Source: Moorena sp. SIO3I8 (GTDB lineage Bacteria; Cyanobacteriota; Cyanobacteriia; Cyanobacteriales; Coleofasciculaceae). From it: DNA of 64,000 bases. The notes below the pieces were generated by a model. It had not been told where the DNA came from and made no database searches. It saw nothing but the letters and a program-made list of their open reading frames with translations. This document shows positions 46,142 to 55,183 of this stretch, one piece after another; the first letter of the stretch is position 1; each line of letters begins with the position of its first letter. A program made the translations under genes and the position numbers. The stretch is from the NCBI RefSeq assembly GCF_010692325.1, contig NZ_JAAHHW010000001.1, forward strand, positions 1 through 64,000. The letters are read 5' to 3'.

Positions 46142-47111
46142 ACCCACGCTTCCAAGCTACCCATTTGAGGAGATCTAAGAATTGACCAAAAGATGCATCA
46201 ATGCAGTCTTTTCTTAGCATTCCTCGATTCAGTCCTATTGTGTTTAGATCTTCAGCAAAGATTGTCTCAGCCTGGTCACAGAGCAAATGTGCTGTTTTTA
46301 GATGGAAGTCTTTACGAGCGTTGGCAATCTTGTGATGCAATCTGGCCACCTTCAGTTGTGCTTTTTCCCAGTTGTTAGAACGCTTCTGTTTTTTAGCTGC
46401 TCTACGTTGTAGCAATTTCAGCTTACCTTGCAGTTGCTTGAAAAACTTAGGACGCTCAACTGTGAAACCATCTGAAGTTGTCAGAAACTTTTCTAACCCA
46501 AGGTCTATCCCTATTGCTCGGCCAACGGCAGGATGATCTGGGATATCAACTTCCATTGCAATTGATATCACAACATACCATTCTGTTTGTCTAGCCTTAG
46601 CCAGAACTCTAACCTGTTTGACTTGGAATCCAACAGGAATTTTTCGATGGAGTCGAATAGGAACTAGGCCAATTTTAGGAAGCTTGATATGTTCGTTTCC
46701 TACTGGATTTGACTTGAATTGCGGGAATAAAAACGACTTGTATTGACCCTTTTTCTTAAATCTTGGAAAACCAAATCCGCGCTTACGCATTGCTTCCCAT
46801 GAATCATGCAACCTTCTAACGGTTGTCTGTAACACCTGGGAATGCACTTTAGCTAGAAATGGGTTGGTTTTCTTGGCTAATGGTAGATTATTTTGTTGAC
46901 GGTGATAACTAGGAAACGGTGTATCGGCAGGAATAATGTACTCACTTTGCAAAGAACACCTATCCACAGGACATTTACGGCTTGCAATCCAGTCTTTTAA
47001 CTCTCTTAGCGAATAGTTATAGACTCGTCTACAAGTCTCAAGCCATTCTTTCATGATCTGTTCTTGATTTTGACTTGGGTAAATCCTGTATGTGTAGTTA
47101 ATTGTCAACAT
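46142..47111 (-). CDS. tnpB: tnpB 5' exon (N-terminal and RuvC-I/II)
   Basis: 323 codons of TnpB from ATG 47111 to the intron border at WVAWKRG. N-terminal MLTINYTYRIYPSQNQEQIM with WLETCRRVYNYSLRE, RuvC-I Asp in AIGIDLGLEKFLTTSDG, RuvC-II Glu in ETIFAEDLNTIGL. The zinc finger and third catalytic residue lie in the 3' exon. Without splicing, translation would run 31 residues into the intron and stop. Confidence 0.88.
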
Positions 47112-47167
47112 ACTCTTATTATACCATAGAAAAAAACAATGGTAAATACAAATAAAGAGGGCATCGA

Positions 47168-47207
47168 AGAGACGAAACCTTAGAGAGTGGAGCCTTATTA
47201 CAAAAGC
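47168..47207 (-). other. Half copy of the hairpin RNA repeat, upstream of tnpB
   Basis: On the minus strand TTTTGTAATAAGGC...TAAGGTTTCGTCTC matches the 3' half of hairpin copies B and C (32869-33170). The 5' stem half is absent. It lies ~55 bp upstream of the intron-split tnpB element. Confidence 0.55.
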
Positions 47208-47697
47208 CTTAACCCCTGGTTGACTGACAAATCTTGCTTTGTAGGTTGGGTTTCACTATGTTCAACCCAACCTACGTAAAATCAAGGGTTTGAGGAGTTT
47301 TGTCAGTCTAGGTCATCTGCTAAGCTGTTCAGCATTTAGATTGGGATACCCAAATTGGTCAAAGGGAACAGGGAACAGGGAAAAACTAATTTAAATGCAC
47401 ATCAGCTTAGTAGGTGTTGCCGGTTGCTGCTTAGAACCTTGGCCAAAAGGCCACGCTACGGGAACAACCCACCCTACACCGAACGCCACAAGCGAACAAC
47501 CGGTTAACCTTGACCTTTCAGCCACGCTACGCGAACAACCCTATCTCCCCATCGCCTCCAGTTATCCGTACTTCAGGCAAAGCGTATCATTATATACCAT
47601 ATTTTGGTTAGCAAAATATAAATAAATGTTGCAAGTATCCCCAAAATAGGTTAACTTATATTACAGAAGCTAACAAAACCCTAGGAGATCTATAAAA
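47208..47697. other. Repeat-rich stretch upstream of hli
   Basis: Two copies of the CCTTGGCCAAAAGGCCACGC repeat family (47435-47469, 47505-47540) and an inverted CAACCCAACCTAC/GTAGGTTGGG pair near 47240-47275. No gene. AGGAG lies ~14 bp before the hli ATG. Confidence 0.55.
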
Positions 47698-47844
47698 ATG
47701 ACTCAAGAGCAAGAATCTAAGTTCGGTTTCACCAACTTTGCTGAAACCTGGAATGGCCGTTTGGCAATGCTTGGTTTCGCCATTGGCTTGGCTACCGAGT
47801 TGCTGACTGGTAACGGAATTCTGCAACAACTAGGTCTGATGTAA
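47698..47844 (+). CDS. hli: High-light-inducible protein (one-helix LHC-like)
   Basis: 48 residues, MTQEQESKFGFTNFAETWNG then RLAMLGFAIGLATELLTGNG. It contains the chlorophyll-binding motif E-x-x-NGR-x-AM-x-GF in a single membrane helix. Hlips (SCPs) bind chlorophyll and carotenoid in the thylakoid membrane and protect photosystem II assembly under stress. It is too short for most ORF calls, but the helix motif is unmistakable. A strong hairpin follows the stop. Confidence 0.95.
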   Translation: MTQEQESKFGFTNFAETWNGRLAMLGFAIGLATELLTGNGILQQLGLM

Positions 47845-47861
47845 TCGACCATAAGCAATAG

Positions 47862-47881
47862 GGCGCACACCGTGCGCCCCT
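47862..47881 (+). terminator. hli terminator hairpin
   Basis: GGGCGCAC-ACC-GTGCGCCC is a perfect 8-bp GC-rich stem 17 bp after the hli stop. No long T-run follows, so termination is likely but not certain. Confidence 0.65.
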
Positions 47882-48071
47882 AAAGTTGATTTGTGTTCTA
47901 CTCGATATCGGAAGCGCTATGGTCAGTTAGCCTTTACCAAAAATCCTGCAGTTAAACCCTAAGGGCTGACCTACTAACCCCCTTTTATCTATTAGTAAAT
48001 CTGATCGAAACTGCTTTCGATCAGATTTACTAATGACTAATGACTCATGTGAAAATAACTAAAACTCATAA

Positions 48072-49622
48072 CTAATGTAAAAAGTGGCGCATACCGGTGA
48101 TCACCATGATTAATCCCAGTTCATCTGCTGCCTGAATCGAGTCTTGATCTCGTAAACTACCACCCGGTTGCACAATTGCCTCAATCCCCGCTTTAGCAGC
48201 TGTCCGCACTGAGTCATCGAAGGGGAAGAATCCATCACTAGCAAGGATAGCGTTTTTGCTATTTTCCCCAGCCTGTTCTAAAGCTATATTGACTGCACCT
48301 ACCCGATTCATTTGACCGGCACCCACACCTAAAGTTGTGCGATCGCGCGTCACGACAATGGCATTAGACTTAACATGCTTACACACCTTCCAAGCAAATA
48401 ATAATTCTGCCATTTGGTCAGGAGTAGGTTGCTTTTGGCTTACCACTTGCCAATTCTCAGGATTATCCATGGCATCATCCGCAGCTTGTACCAGAAACCC
48501 CCCTGCAATAGCTTTCACAGTTTGCTTTGATCCGGTCTGTAAGTCTGGTAATAGCAACACCCTTAGCTTCGACTTAGCACTGAGAATTTCTTGAGCTTCT
48601 GGTTCACACCCTGGTGCGACTACACATTCTAAGAAAGTTTTCTTTAACGCCACAGCTGTAGCAGCATCAATGGGTTGATTTAATGCCACGATTCCACCGA
48701 AGGCAGAAATAGAGTCAGCATTGAATGCCTTCTGATAGGCTTGCGATAGGGTTTCTGCCAAGGCTACCCCACAAGGATTGGTGTGCTTGAGAATTGCTGC
48801 GGCTGGAGTGTCAGTAAATTCATTAATGATCCGCCGTGCAGCTTCTAAATCCACTAGGTTGTTGTAACTGAGTTCTTTACCCTGAAGTTTAGTGGCTGCA
48901 GCCCAACCAGTGGCAACTGTTCCGGATTGATACCACGATGCCGGTTGATGGGGATTCTCGCCATAGCGTAGAGATTGGCGCTGTTGTCCAGATAAGGTAA
49001 ATCGTTTTGGTAGGGACACTGGATCTTCGTACCCGATCAGGTAGGATGCGATCGCATGGTCATAGGCAGCAGTATGACCAAAAACCTCTATAGCGCAAGC
49101 CTGACGGAATTCGATTGATGGTTGATTTCCATTCTGGCGCAACTCCTCTAAGTAATCCTGATACTGACTGGGATTACACAGCACTGTCAGGTGAGCATAG
49201 TTTTTCGCAGCTGCCCTCAGCAGTGTTGGACCACCGATATCGATAGTTTCAATTGCTTCTGCTAAACTCACGTCCGGTTTAGCAACAGTCTCTTCAAATG
49301 GATAGAGATTCACCACCACCAAATCAATGGGACGAATCTGGTTTGTCTCCATTTCTGCCACATCTTCGGGCAAATCTCGCCTTCCCAAAATTCCGCCATG
49401 AATTCGTGGATGTAGGGTTTTGACCCTGCCACCTAAAATTTCTGGAAAGCCAGTGTAATCAGACACTTTCGTTACCGGCAAACCTTCTGATTGCAAGGCT
49501 TTAGCCGTTCCGCCACTGCTGATTAAATCAAATTCCAATTCTTCTACTAGCTGACGGGCAAAGTCGATTAGTCCAGTTTTGTCAGATACACTCAGCAGTG
49601 CCAGATTTGCCATTTCAAACAA
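48072..49622 (-). CDS. purH: Bifunctional AICAR formyltransferase / IMP cyclohydrolase
   Basis: 516 residues (513 from the ATG at 49613, MANLALLSVSDKTG, which fits the family better). The last two steps of purine synthesis. IMP cyclohydrolase N-terminal domain: SVSDKTGLIDFA, GGRVKTLHPRIHGGIL, DIGGPTLLRAAAKNY. Formyltransferase: LRYGENPHQPA and KHTNPCGVA with catalytic Lys-His. Full length. Isolated, with its stop ~210 bp from hli. Confidence 0.98.
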   Translation of the reverse strand: MFEMANLALLSVSDKTGLIDFARQLVEELEFDLISSGGTAKALQSEGLPVTKVSDYTGFPEILGGRVKTLHPRIHGGILGRRDLPEDVAEMETNQIRPIDLVVVNLYPFEETVAKPDVSLAEAIETIDIGGPTLLRAAAKNYAHLTVLCNPSQYQDYLEELRQNGNQPSIEFRQACAIEVFGHTAAYDHAIASYLIGYEDPVSLPKRFTLSGQQRQSLRYGENPHQPASWYQSGTVATGWAAATKLQGKELSYNNLVDLEAARRIINEFTDTPAAAILKHTNPCGVALAETLSQAYQKAFNADSISAFGGIVALNQPIDAATAVALKKTFLECVVAPGCEPEAQEILSAKSKLRVLLLPDLQTGSKQTVKAIAGGFLVQAADDAMDNPENWQVVSQKQPTPDQMAELLFAWKVCKHVKSNAIVVTRDRTTLGVGAGQMNRVGAVNIALEQAGENSKNAILASDGFFPFDDSVRTAAKAGIEAIVQPGGSLRDQDSIQAADELGLIMVITGMRHFLH

Positions 49623-49903
49623 TTTTACAAAAAGTCAACCGAATTCTGAATTATCAATTCAGAATGCAGAATTATTAGTTGCTAAATTCAGGATTCAGCA
49701 ACTTAATAATTCAGAAATAGTTCAGAAATATTCCACCTTACTTCTGGATTCTGGATTCTGCACTCTGAATTTTTTTTTAAATTGTCAAGAGGTTTTTTAG
49801 GGTAAATTTCAATAATTCAGCGAACTAAGTAGGTACTTATATTTAATTAGCTTACCTACCAATACCGAATGAATTATTTCCATCTTTTACCCATTCTTCC
49901 TAA

Positions 49904-50029
49904 TTACAACGGATGGAAAAGTAGATCAGGGAAAAAGCGGTTAAATTCAATCAAAATTCCAGCCGTAACGGTCATCCAAAGAGCCAATAACACTGGTGCT
50001 AGGGACAAATACTTAACTAAATCCTGCAT
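49904..50029 (-). CDS. psaJ: Photosystem I subunit IX
   Basis: 41 residues, [20 protein letters not shown] then [20 protein letters not shown]. The single thylakoid helix and the [12 protein letters not shown] end are diagnostic for PsaJ. TAGGAGAA 6 bp before the ATG. It lies 162 bp downstream of psaF on the same strand, the usual psaF-psaJ operon. Too short for most ORF lists. Confidence 0.97.
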   Translation of the reverse strand: MQDLVKYLSLAPVLLALWMTVTAGILIEFNRFFPDLLFHPL

Positions 50030-50191
50030 GGAACATTCTCCTAAAATCGATAACTATTTCAAGACATCTTGGCACATCAAGATAATGCCCTGTCTATAAA
50101 GCGCGAAAATTTGATTAGCGAGAACGGCAGTAGTTTTTAGCTAACTTTTCAGTGCTAAAAGCGTTCCCGCGAGCGAGTCTAAGTATGATTG

Positions 50192-50686
50192 CTAGCGTGG
50201 TGAGACAGGAATCTCATCATCTTTAGCAAACATTTCACCAGTGGTGATTTCTTTGAATGCTAACAAAGGCCATGAGGCAGCCATTAGCATCTTACTAACT
50301 GCCAAGGGGACATCAATGATGACTTCTTTGTCTTCTGGGTTCTTACCCTTTTGAATCGCTTGTAGATAGCTGCGACCTGCCCAGCCAATCCAGCCAGTGA
50401 TATAGAGGAAGAGTAAGCTAGGAATGAGGAAGTCACCCATATGGGAGAAACGACCATCCACAATCAAGTGAGGATATCCCTCATCACCACAAAGTGCTTG
50501 AGAATACCGCTCAAATCGGTTCGCACCGGAATTGGGGTTAGCTGTAGTGTTTAGGAACTCAGCCTTCCGGGCTTGGAATGCAGCAGACTCACTACAAGGG
50601 GTGAGATGATCCAAAGAAGCAGAGGCTGGGCTGATGGCGCAAAACCACACACAGACGGCAAAAATTAAAGCTAACAATCGTCGCAT
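50192..50686 (-). CDS. psaF: Photosystem I subunit III
   Basis: 164 residues. Signal peptide for the thylakoid lumen ([15 protein letters not shown]...ASA), then the lumenal domain [20 protein letters not shown] with two cysteines (second in [16 protein letters not shown]) and one membrane helix region ([20 protein letters not shown]). PsaF helps dock plastocyanin/cytochrome c6 at photosystem I. First gene of psaF-psaJ. Confidence 0.98.
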   Translation of the reverse strand: MRRLLALIFAVCVWFCAISPASASLDHLTPCSESAAFQARKAEFLNTTANPNSGANRFERYSQALCGDEGYPHLIVDGRFSHMGDFLIPSLLFLYITGWIGWAGRSYLQAIQKGKNPEDKEVIIDVPLAVSKMLMAASWPLLAFKEITTGEMFAKDDEIPVSPR

Positions 50687-50837
50687 AGAAAGTGTCTCCT
50701 TTTGTTAAGAAACAAAAAGTTTTTTGTACAAACCAAAAGATCAAATTATTTGTACACTCAGGCAATCTTACTCTGAGCCGTGTATCTAGTAAAGTTTAAT
50801 TAACTAAAAGTAGTGTTTCAATAAAGGTCATTGGTGA

Positions 50838-51884
50838 ATGGCTTGTGTTTTAGCAATAGAAACCAGTTGTGATGAAACAGCTGTGGCGATTGTTAAAAAT
50901 CGTAAATGTTGTAGCAATATCGTTACTTCCCAAATTCCTATGCATCGGCAGTATGGCGGTGTGGTGCCAGAGGTAGCATCCCGTAGCCATCTAGAAACCA
51001 TCAATAATGCGATCGCGCAAGCCCTAGAAGCAGCTCAACTGGACTGGGGCGCAATTGATGGAATTGCTGCTACCTGCGCTCCCGGCTTAGTGGGCTCTCT
51101 ACTAGTGGGGGTCACAGCTGCCAAAACTCTGGCCATTGTCCACCACAAGCCCTTTGTAGGTGTCCATCATCTAGAAGGTCATATTTACGCCACCTATCTC
51201 AGTCAGCCAGACCTAGAACCACCATTTTTGAGTCTCTTGGTGTCTGGCGGTCACACTAGCTTAATTTATGTCAAAACCTGTGGTAGCTATGAAATACTGG
51301 GTGCAACCCGTGATGATGCTGCCGGTGAAGCCTTTGATAAGGTAGCACGATTATTAAAGTTAGGCTATCCCGGAGGACCAGCTATAGATAAGTTAGCACG
51401 AGAGGGCAACCCCAAAGCCTTTCCCTTGCCAGAAGGTAAGATTTCCCTTCCTACTGGTGGTTATCATCCCTATGACTCCAGTTTTAGCGGCTTGAAGACA
51501 GCGGTGCTAAGGTTGGTGCAAAAATTCGAGCAGGAACACTCAGAAATTCCAGTGACCGACATTGCTGCCAGCTTTCAGGAAACCGTAGTGCGATCGCTTA
51601 CCAAGCGTACCATTGCTTGTGCTCTCGACTATGGTCTCGACACGATTGTGGTTGGGGGTGGGGTGGCTGCCAATAGTGGATTGAGACAACAGTTGCAAGC
51701 TGCAGCAACTGAGCATAATTTGCGAGTTATTTTCCCTCCCCTGAAGTTTTGTACCGATAATGGCGCAATGATTGGCTGTGCCGCAACTGACCATTTAAAT
51801 CAAGGACATACTTCCCCTTTAACTTTGGGGGTGCGATCGCGAATGCCTATCACTAAGGTGATGGAACTTTATTCAGAGGTTTAA
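50838..51884 (+). CDS. tsaD: tRNA N6-threonylcarbamoyladenosine transferase subunit
   Basis: 348 residues. ASKHA-fold enzyme that transfers threonylcarbamoyl to A37 of ANN-decoding tRNAs. N-terminal [15 protein letters not shown]; metal-binding His pair in [46 protein letters not shown]. Divergent from psaF with ~150 bp between. Followed by 15-bp tandem repeats, then a tRNA gene on the other strand. Confidence 0.97.
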   Translation: MACVLAIETSCDETAVAIVKNRKCCSNIVTSQIPMHRQYGGVVPEVASRSHLETINNAIAQALEAAQLDWGAIDGIAATCAPGLVGSLLVGVTAAKTLAIVHHKPFVGVHHLEGHIYATYLSQPDLEPPFLSLLVSGGHTSLIYVKTCGSYEILGATRDDAAGEAFDKVARLLKLGYPGGPAIDKLAREGNPKAFPLPEGKISLPTGGYHPYDSSFSGLKTAVLRLVQKFEQEHSEIPVTDIAASFQETVVRSLTKRTIACALDYGLDTIVVGGGVAANSGLRQQLQAAATEHNLRVIFPPLKFCTDNGAMIGCAATDHLNQGHTSPLTLGVRSRMPITKVMELYSEV

Positions 51885-52060
51885 GAGGTTGAAGGTTTAA
51901 GAGGTTGAAGGTTTAAGAGGTTGAAGGTTTAAGAGGTTGAAGGTTTAAGAGGTTGAAGGTTGAACGCGATCGCGTGGCCGAAAGGCCAAGGTTGAAGAAC
52001 CTGCTAACCTGTAACCTGCTAACCTCTAACCTGCTAACTTTTAAAGTTATTGCACAAGTA
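51885..52060. repeat. GAGGTTGAAGGTTTA tandem repeat plus GGCC-palindrome repeat
   Basis: About five 15-bp units (51885-51960) start within a few bases of the tsaD stop, followed by GAACGCGATCGCGTGGCCGA... (51963 on), a member of the GGCC-palindrome family, and AACCTGCTAACCT units. Confidence 0.85.
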
Positions 52061-52063
52061 CAA

Positions 52064-52137
<74 letters not shown>

Positions 52138-52268
52138 ATAAAGTCATAATTTAAGATTTAGTCTATTTTATCATGCCTTAGGGGCAATCGGCCCCTAGCT
52201 TGCTAGGATCAAGATTAAAGTAACGTAACTTAAATTTATATATATATATAGTTGGAGTATAACCAAGA

Positions 52269-53138
52269 GTGGTAGTTAAACCAGAATGGTTGCGAGTCAA
52301 AGCGCCCCAATGGCAGCGTGTCGGCAATATTAAAGAAACCTTAAGAGATTTGGATCTCAATACTGTCTGTGAAGAAGCCTCTTGTCCCAATATCGGAGAG
52401 TGCTTCAATGCTGGTACTGCCACCTTTTTAATTATGGGACCAGCCTGTACCCGTGCTTGTCCCTACTGCGATATTGACTTTGAGAAAAAACCCAAAGCCC
52501 TTGACTCCACTGAACCCACACGGCTAGCAGAAGCCGTGCAGCGCATGGGTTTAAATCATGTAGTTATTACCTCTGTCAACCGGGATGATTTACCCGATGG
52601 TGGAGCTTCCCAGTTTGTACAGTGCATTGAAGCCATTCGCCTGGTCTCACCTCATACCACTATTGAGGTTTTAATCCCAGACTTGTGCGGGAACTGGGAT
52701 GCCCTCGAAACAATTCTTCAAGCTAAACCGGAAGTCCTCAATCATAATACAGAAACAGTACCCCGACTCTATCGGAAAGTACGGCCTCAAGGGGATTATC
52801 AGCGTTCCCTCGAATTACTGATGCGGACGCGAAACTTGGCTCCATCGGTTTACAGCAAATCTGGTATAATGGTAGGTTTAGGAGAAACTGATGCCGAAGT
52901 CCGGCAAGTCATGGCGGATTTAAGGCAAGTAGACTGCGACATCTTAACTATTGGTCAGTATCTTCAACCCACTCAAAAACACCTAAAAATTGCTGAATTC
53001 ATAACCCCTAAACAATTTGATACCTGGAAAGAGTATGGTGAATCCCTCGGTTTCCTGCAAGTTGTTTCCTCTCCCCTCACCCGCAGTTCCTATCATGCCG
53101 AGCAAGTTCGAGAATTAATGCAGCGGTATCCCCGATGA
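52269..53138 (+). CDS. lipA: Lipoyl synthase
   Basis: 289 residues. Inserts two sulfurs into octanoyl-protein. Auxiliary cluster C-x4-C-x5-C in [12 protein letters not shown]; radical SAM C-x3-C-x2-C in CTRACPYC; C-terminal TRSSYHAE (the RSSY Ser ligand). Start GTG 52269 ([13 protein letters not shown]); no other good start is near. Full length. Confidence 0.97.
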   Translation: MVVKPEWLRVKAPQWQRVGNIKETLRDLDLNTVCEEASCPNIGECFNAGTATFLIMGPACTRACPYCDIDFEKKPKALDSTEPTRLAEAVQRMGLNHVVITSVNRDDLPDGGASQFVQCIEAIRLVSPHTTIEVLIPDLCGNWDALETILQAKPEVLNHNTETVPRLYRKVRPQGDYQRSLELLMRTRNLAPSVYSKSGIMVGLGETDAEVRQVMADLRQVDCDILTIGQYLQPTQKHLKIAEFITPKQFDTWKEYGESLGFLQVVSSPLTRSSYHAEQVRELMQRYPR

Positions 53139-53305
53139 ACGCTTTCATGGTTGCAAAACAATTGAAACTAACAACTAACCAAGAAAGCGTTTCTTATACT
53201 GATCAGGTAAATTCAATGTTCTTACCCCTACTCCCTACTCCCTACTCCCTACTCCCCAGGGCGAAAGCACCTCACCTAATTGAGAACTGCAATAACAAAT
53301 AACAA

Positions 53306-54217
53306 ATGACCAAAATAACTATAATCGGAGCTGGTGTTTGGGGTACAGCCCTCAATAGCCTAGCCTCTCAAAACGGTCATCAGGTTTGTTTGTGGTCCCG
53401 TCGGAGTCAGACAAAATTAGCAGATGCCATAGAATCTAGCAGTATTATCCTTTCTGCTGTTTCCATGTCGGGGGTAAATTCTGTAGCGCAACAGCTAAAG
53501 GGGTTATCAGTATCTCCTGAGGTGATATTGGTCACAGCGACTAAGGGGTTAGATTTGCAAACCACCCGTACTCCCTCCCAAATCTGGCAAGCTGAATTTC
53601 CCAACAATCCTGTAGTCGTGCTATCAGGTCCTAATCTCTCCAAAGAAATTAAACAAGGACTCCCAGCCGCTACAGTAGTAGCTAGCACAGATGTAAAAGC
53701 AACTCAGATACTACAACAGGCGTTTTCTTCGCCAAATTTCAGAGTTTACACCAATCGAGACCCCCTCGGTGTAGAACTAGGGGGTACCCTGAAAAATGTG
53801 ATGGCGATCGCATCTGGAACCTGTGATGGTTTACAACTAGGAACAAATGCCAAAGCAGCTTTACTAACCCGTGGACTTACAGAAATGATCCGTATTGGTG
53901 AAGATTGGGGTGCTAAGGTAGAAACATTTTACGGTTTGTCGGGACTAGGAGATTTACTGGCAACCTGTAGTAGTAGCCTCAGTCGCAATTATCAAGTTGG
54001 TTATCAGCTCGCTCAGGGTCAGAAACTTGCAGATATTCTCGCCAACTTGGAGGGAACAGCAGAAGGGGTCAACACTACAAAGGTTGTGATGGAACGAGCT
54101 AAGCTCAAAAGAATTTCAGTACCCATTACTTATCAAGTCCATCGATTGCTCCAAGGGGAGATTACCCCCCAAGCTGCTGTTGAAGCTCTAATGCTACGAG
54201 ATACTAAGCCAGAGTAA
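53306..54217 (+). CDS. gpsA: Glycerol-3-phosphate dehydrogenase [NAD(P)+]
   Basis: 303 residues. Makes sn-glycerol-3-phosphate for lipids. N-terminal GAGVWGTALNSLASQNGH; VVLSGPNLSKEI; ELGGTLKNVMAIASGTCDGL with the catalytic Lys; GLSGLGDLLATCSSSLSRN. A CCCTACT heptamer array (53224-53258) lies just upstream. About 20-30 residues shorter than many homologues, mainly through a shorter segment after the nucleotide-binding loop (the usual NxxYL region is compressed). Confidence 0.96.
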   Translation: MTKITIIGAGVWGTALNSLASQNGHQVCLWSRRSQTKLADAIESSSIILSAVSMSGVNSVAQQLKGLSVSPEVILVTATKGLDLQTTRTPSQIWQAEFPNNPVVVLSGPNLSKEIKQGLPAATVVASTDVKATQILQQAFSSPNFRVYTNRDPLGVELGGTLKNVMAIASGTCDGLQLGTNAKAALLTRGLTEMIRIGEDWGAKVETFYGLSGLGDLLATCSSSLSRNYQVGYQLAQGQKLADILANLEGTAEGVNTTKVVMERAKLKRISVPITYQVHRLLQGEITPQAAVEALMLRDTKPE

Positions 54218-54236
54218 GGAACCTGACTGAGTTGTT

Positions 54237-54356
54237 ATATCATGTCGGGATAATTACCCTTAATAAAAATATCCCCATCTCCCCATCTCCCCATCTCCCC
54301 ATCTCCCCATCTCCCCACCCTCCCTCTAATTATGGGTATTCAACCTGACTTGATAT
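54237..54356. mobile_element. Palindromic element with CCCCATCT core
   Basis: Left arm ATATCATGTCGGGATAATTA... (54237-54259) and right arm ATTATGGGTATTCAACCTGA... (54329-54356) are imperfect inverted repeats around about six CCCCATCT units. Same family as 38331-38528, and related in arm sequence to 8718 and 39487. Confidence 0.7.
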
Positions 54357-54959
54357 TACCCTTGCTCCCTGACTGCGAAAGCTCTCCTGCTCCGGAAGCT
54401 CGCCTGCTTTAAAACTCAGACAGGAAAACTCAGACAAAAAACTGCGACATTTTGCTGTTGTCTATGACAAAAAACTGAGACAAAAATTGAGACATTTTGC
54501 TGTTGTCTATTAGGCATCCTGAAAATATAGAATCTTTAGAGACATGCCACTGCTTGAGCTGAAGCGACTGGATCAATAGATTGTAATCTTTTGTAAGGTT
54601 TTATAAAGTTTTGTAATATCATTACCAATCTGGCCACATAGCTGGGTGGCAATAATATTTCATAACTCTGGTAATTCGGCAATAATTTGGCAATTTTGAA
54701 CTATGTGTATGCACTTATTCATAAGTTCGTTGTTTCTTCAAACCCATTCCAGCAGAGGATATCCGCAAGTAGCTTGCCTACTGCTTAGTCCCTGATACCC
54801 ATAAATAAAATTTTTTCTTGAATTAGCGAGAATATTTCTGGAATCGCCATGATGCCCACTGTAGATTAATACAGCTTTTGACCAAGGTCTCTATTTACCT
54901 ATAGAGTTACTTCTAAAATAGCTCAAATCAATAGCTTAAATCAGGAAATCCCGTTCCTT

Positions 54960-55080
54960 TTGCCATCTATAAACCTTCAGCCCTTACGGGCAAGGTTGGG
55001 TGGAGACATCGGGTGAACCGTTAGCTACGGATACTAATAAGGGCTACCAGGGATAACCGGTAAGTCTTGCCGGAAAAAAT
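54960..55080 (+). promoter_or_regulatory. Possible structured 5' leader of rpoD
   Basis: A ~120-nt G/C-richer block with several short complementary segments (GCCCTTACGGGC near 54980, GGGCTACC, CCGGTAAG/CTTGCCGG at ~55060-55077), followed by AAAAAATTTATTTTA, as in an intrinsic terminator or attenuator. It lies ~100 bp before the sigma factor start. No known riboswitch core recognised. Confidence 0.35.
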
Positions 55081-55183
55081 TTATTTTAGTAACTGTTTCT
55101 CCGGTCATCATGGGTGGGAATTCTAGTACTAAGTGTGACAAACACAATTCCGTGTTGTCACTGGTTGTAATCGAGAGATCATT

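Larger units (their letters stand above)
43285..47123 (-). mobile_element. IS200/IS605-type tnpB element interrupted by a group II intron
   Basis: The tnpB gene (two exons) is flanked at its 3' side by the hairpin CCTACACTA/TAGTGTAGG (43285-43314), which overlaps the tnpB stop codon. At its 5' side, TATAAT (read on the minus strand; 47118-47123) sits 6 bp before the ATG, giving a likely leaderless transcript. No tnpA. A 2.54-kb intron separates the exons. Confidence 0.75.
54218..55183. other. Long sigA upstream region
   Basis: No ORF. Holds the palindromic element 54237-54356, a 45-bp-spaced direct repeat of GACATTTTGCTGTTGTCTAT (54446 and 54491), and a likely structured leader near 54960-55080 (separate entries). 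Confidence 0.5.

Noticed and set aside
45867-46185. Plus-strand frames around 45867-46185
   Set aside because: Lie inside the 5' RNA domains of the group II intron and tnpB exon on the opposite strand.
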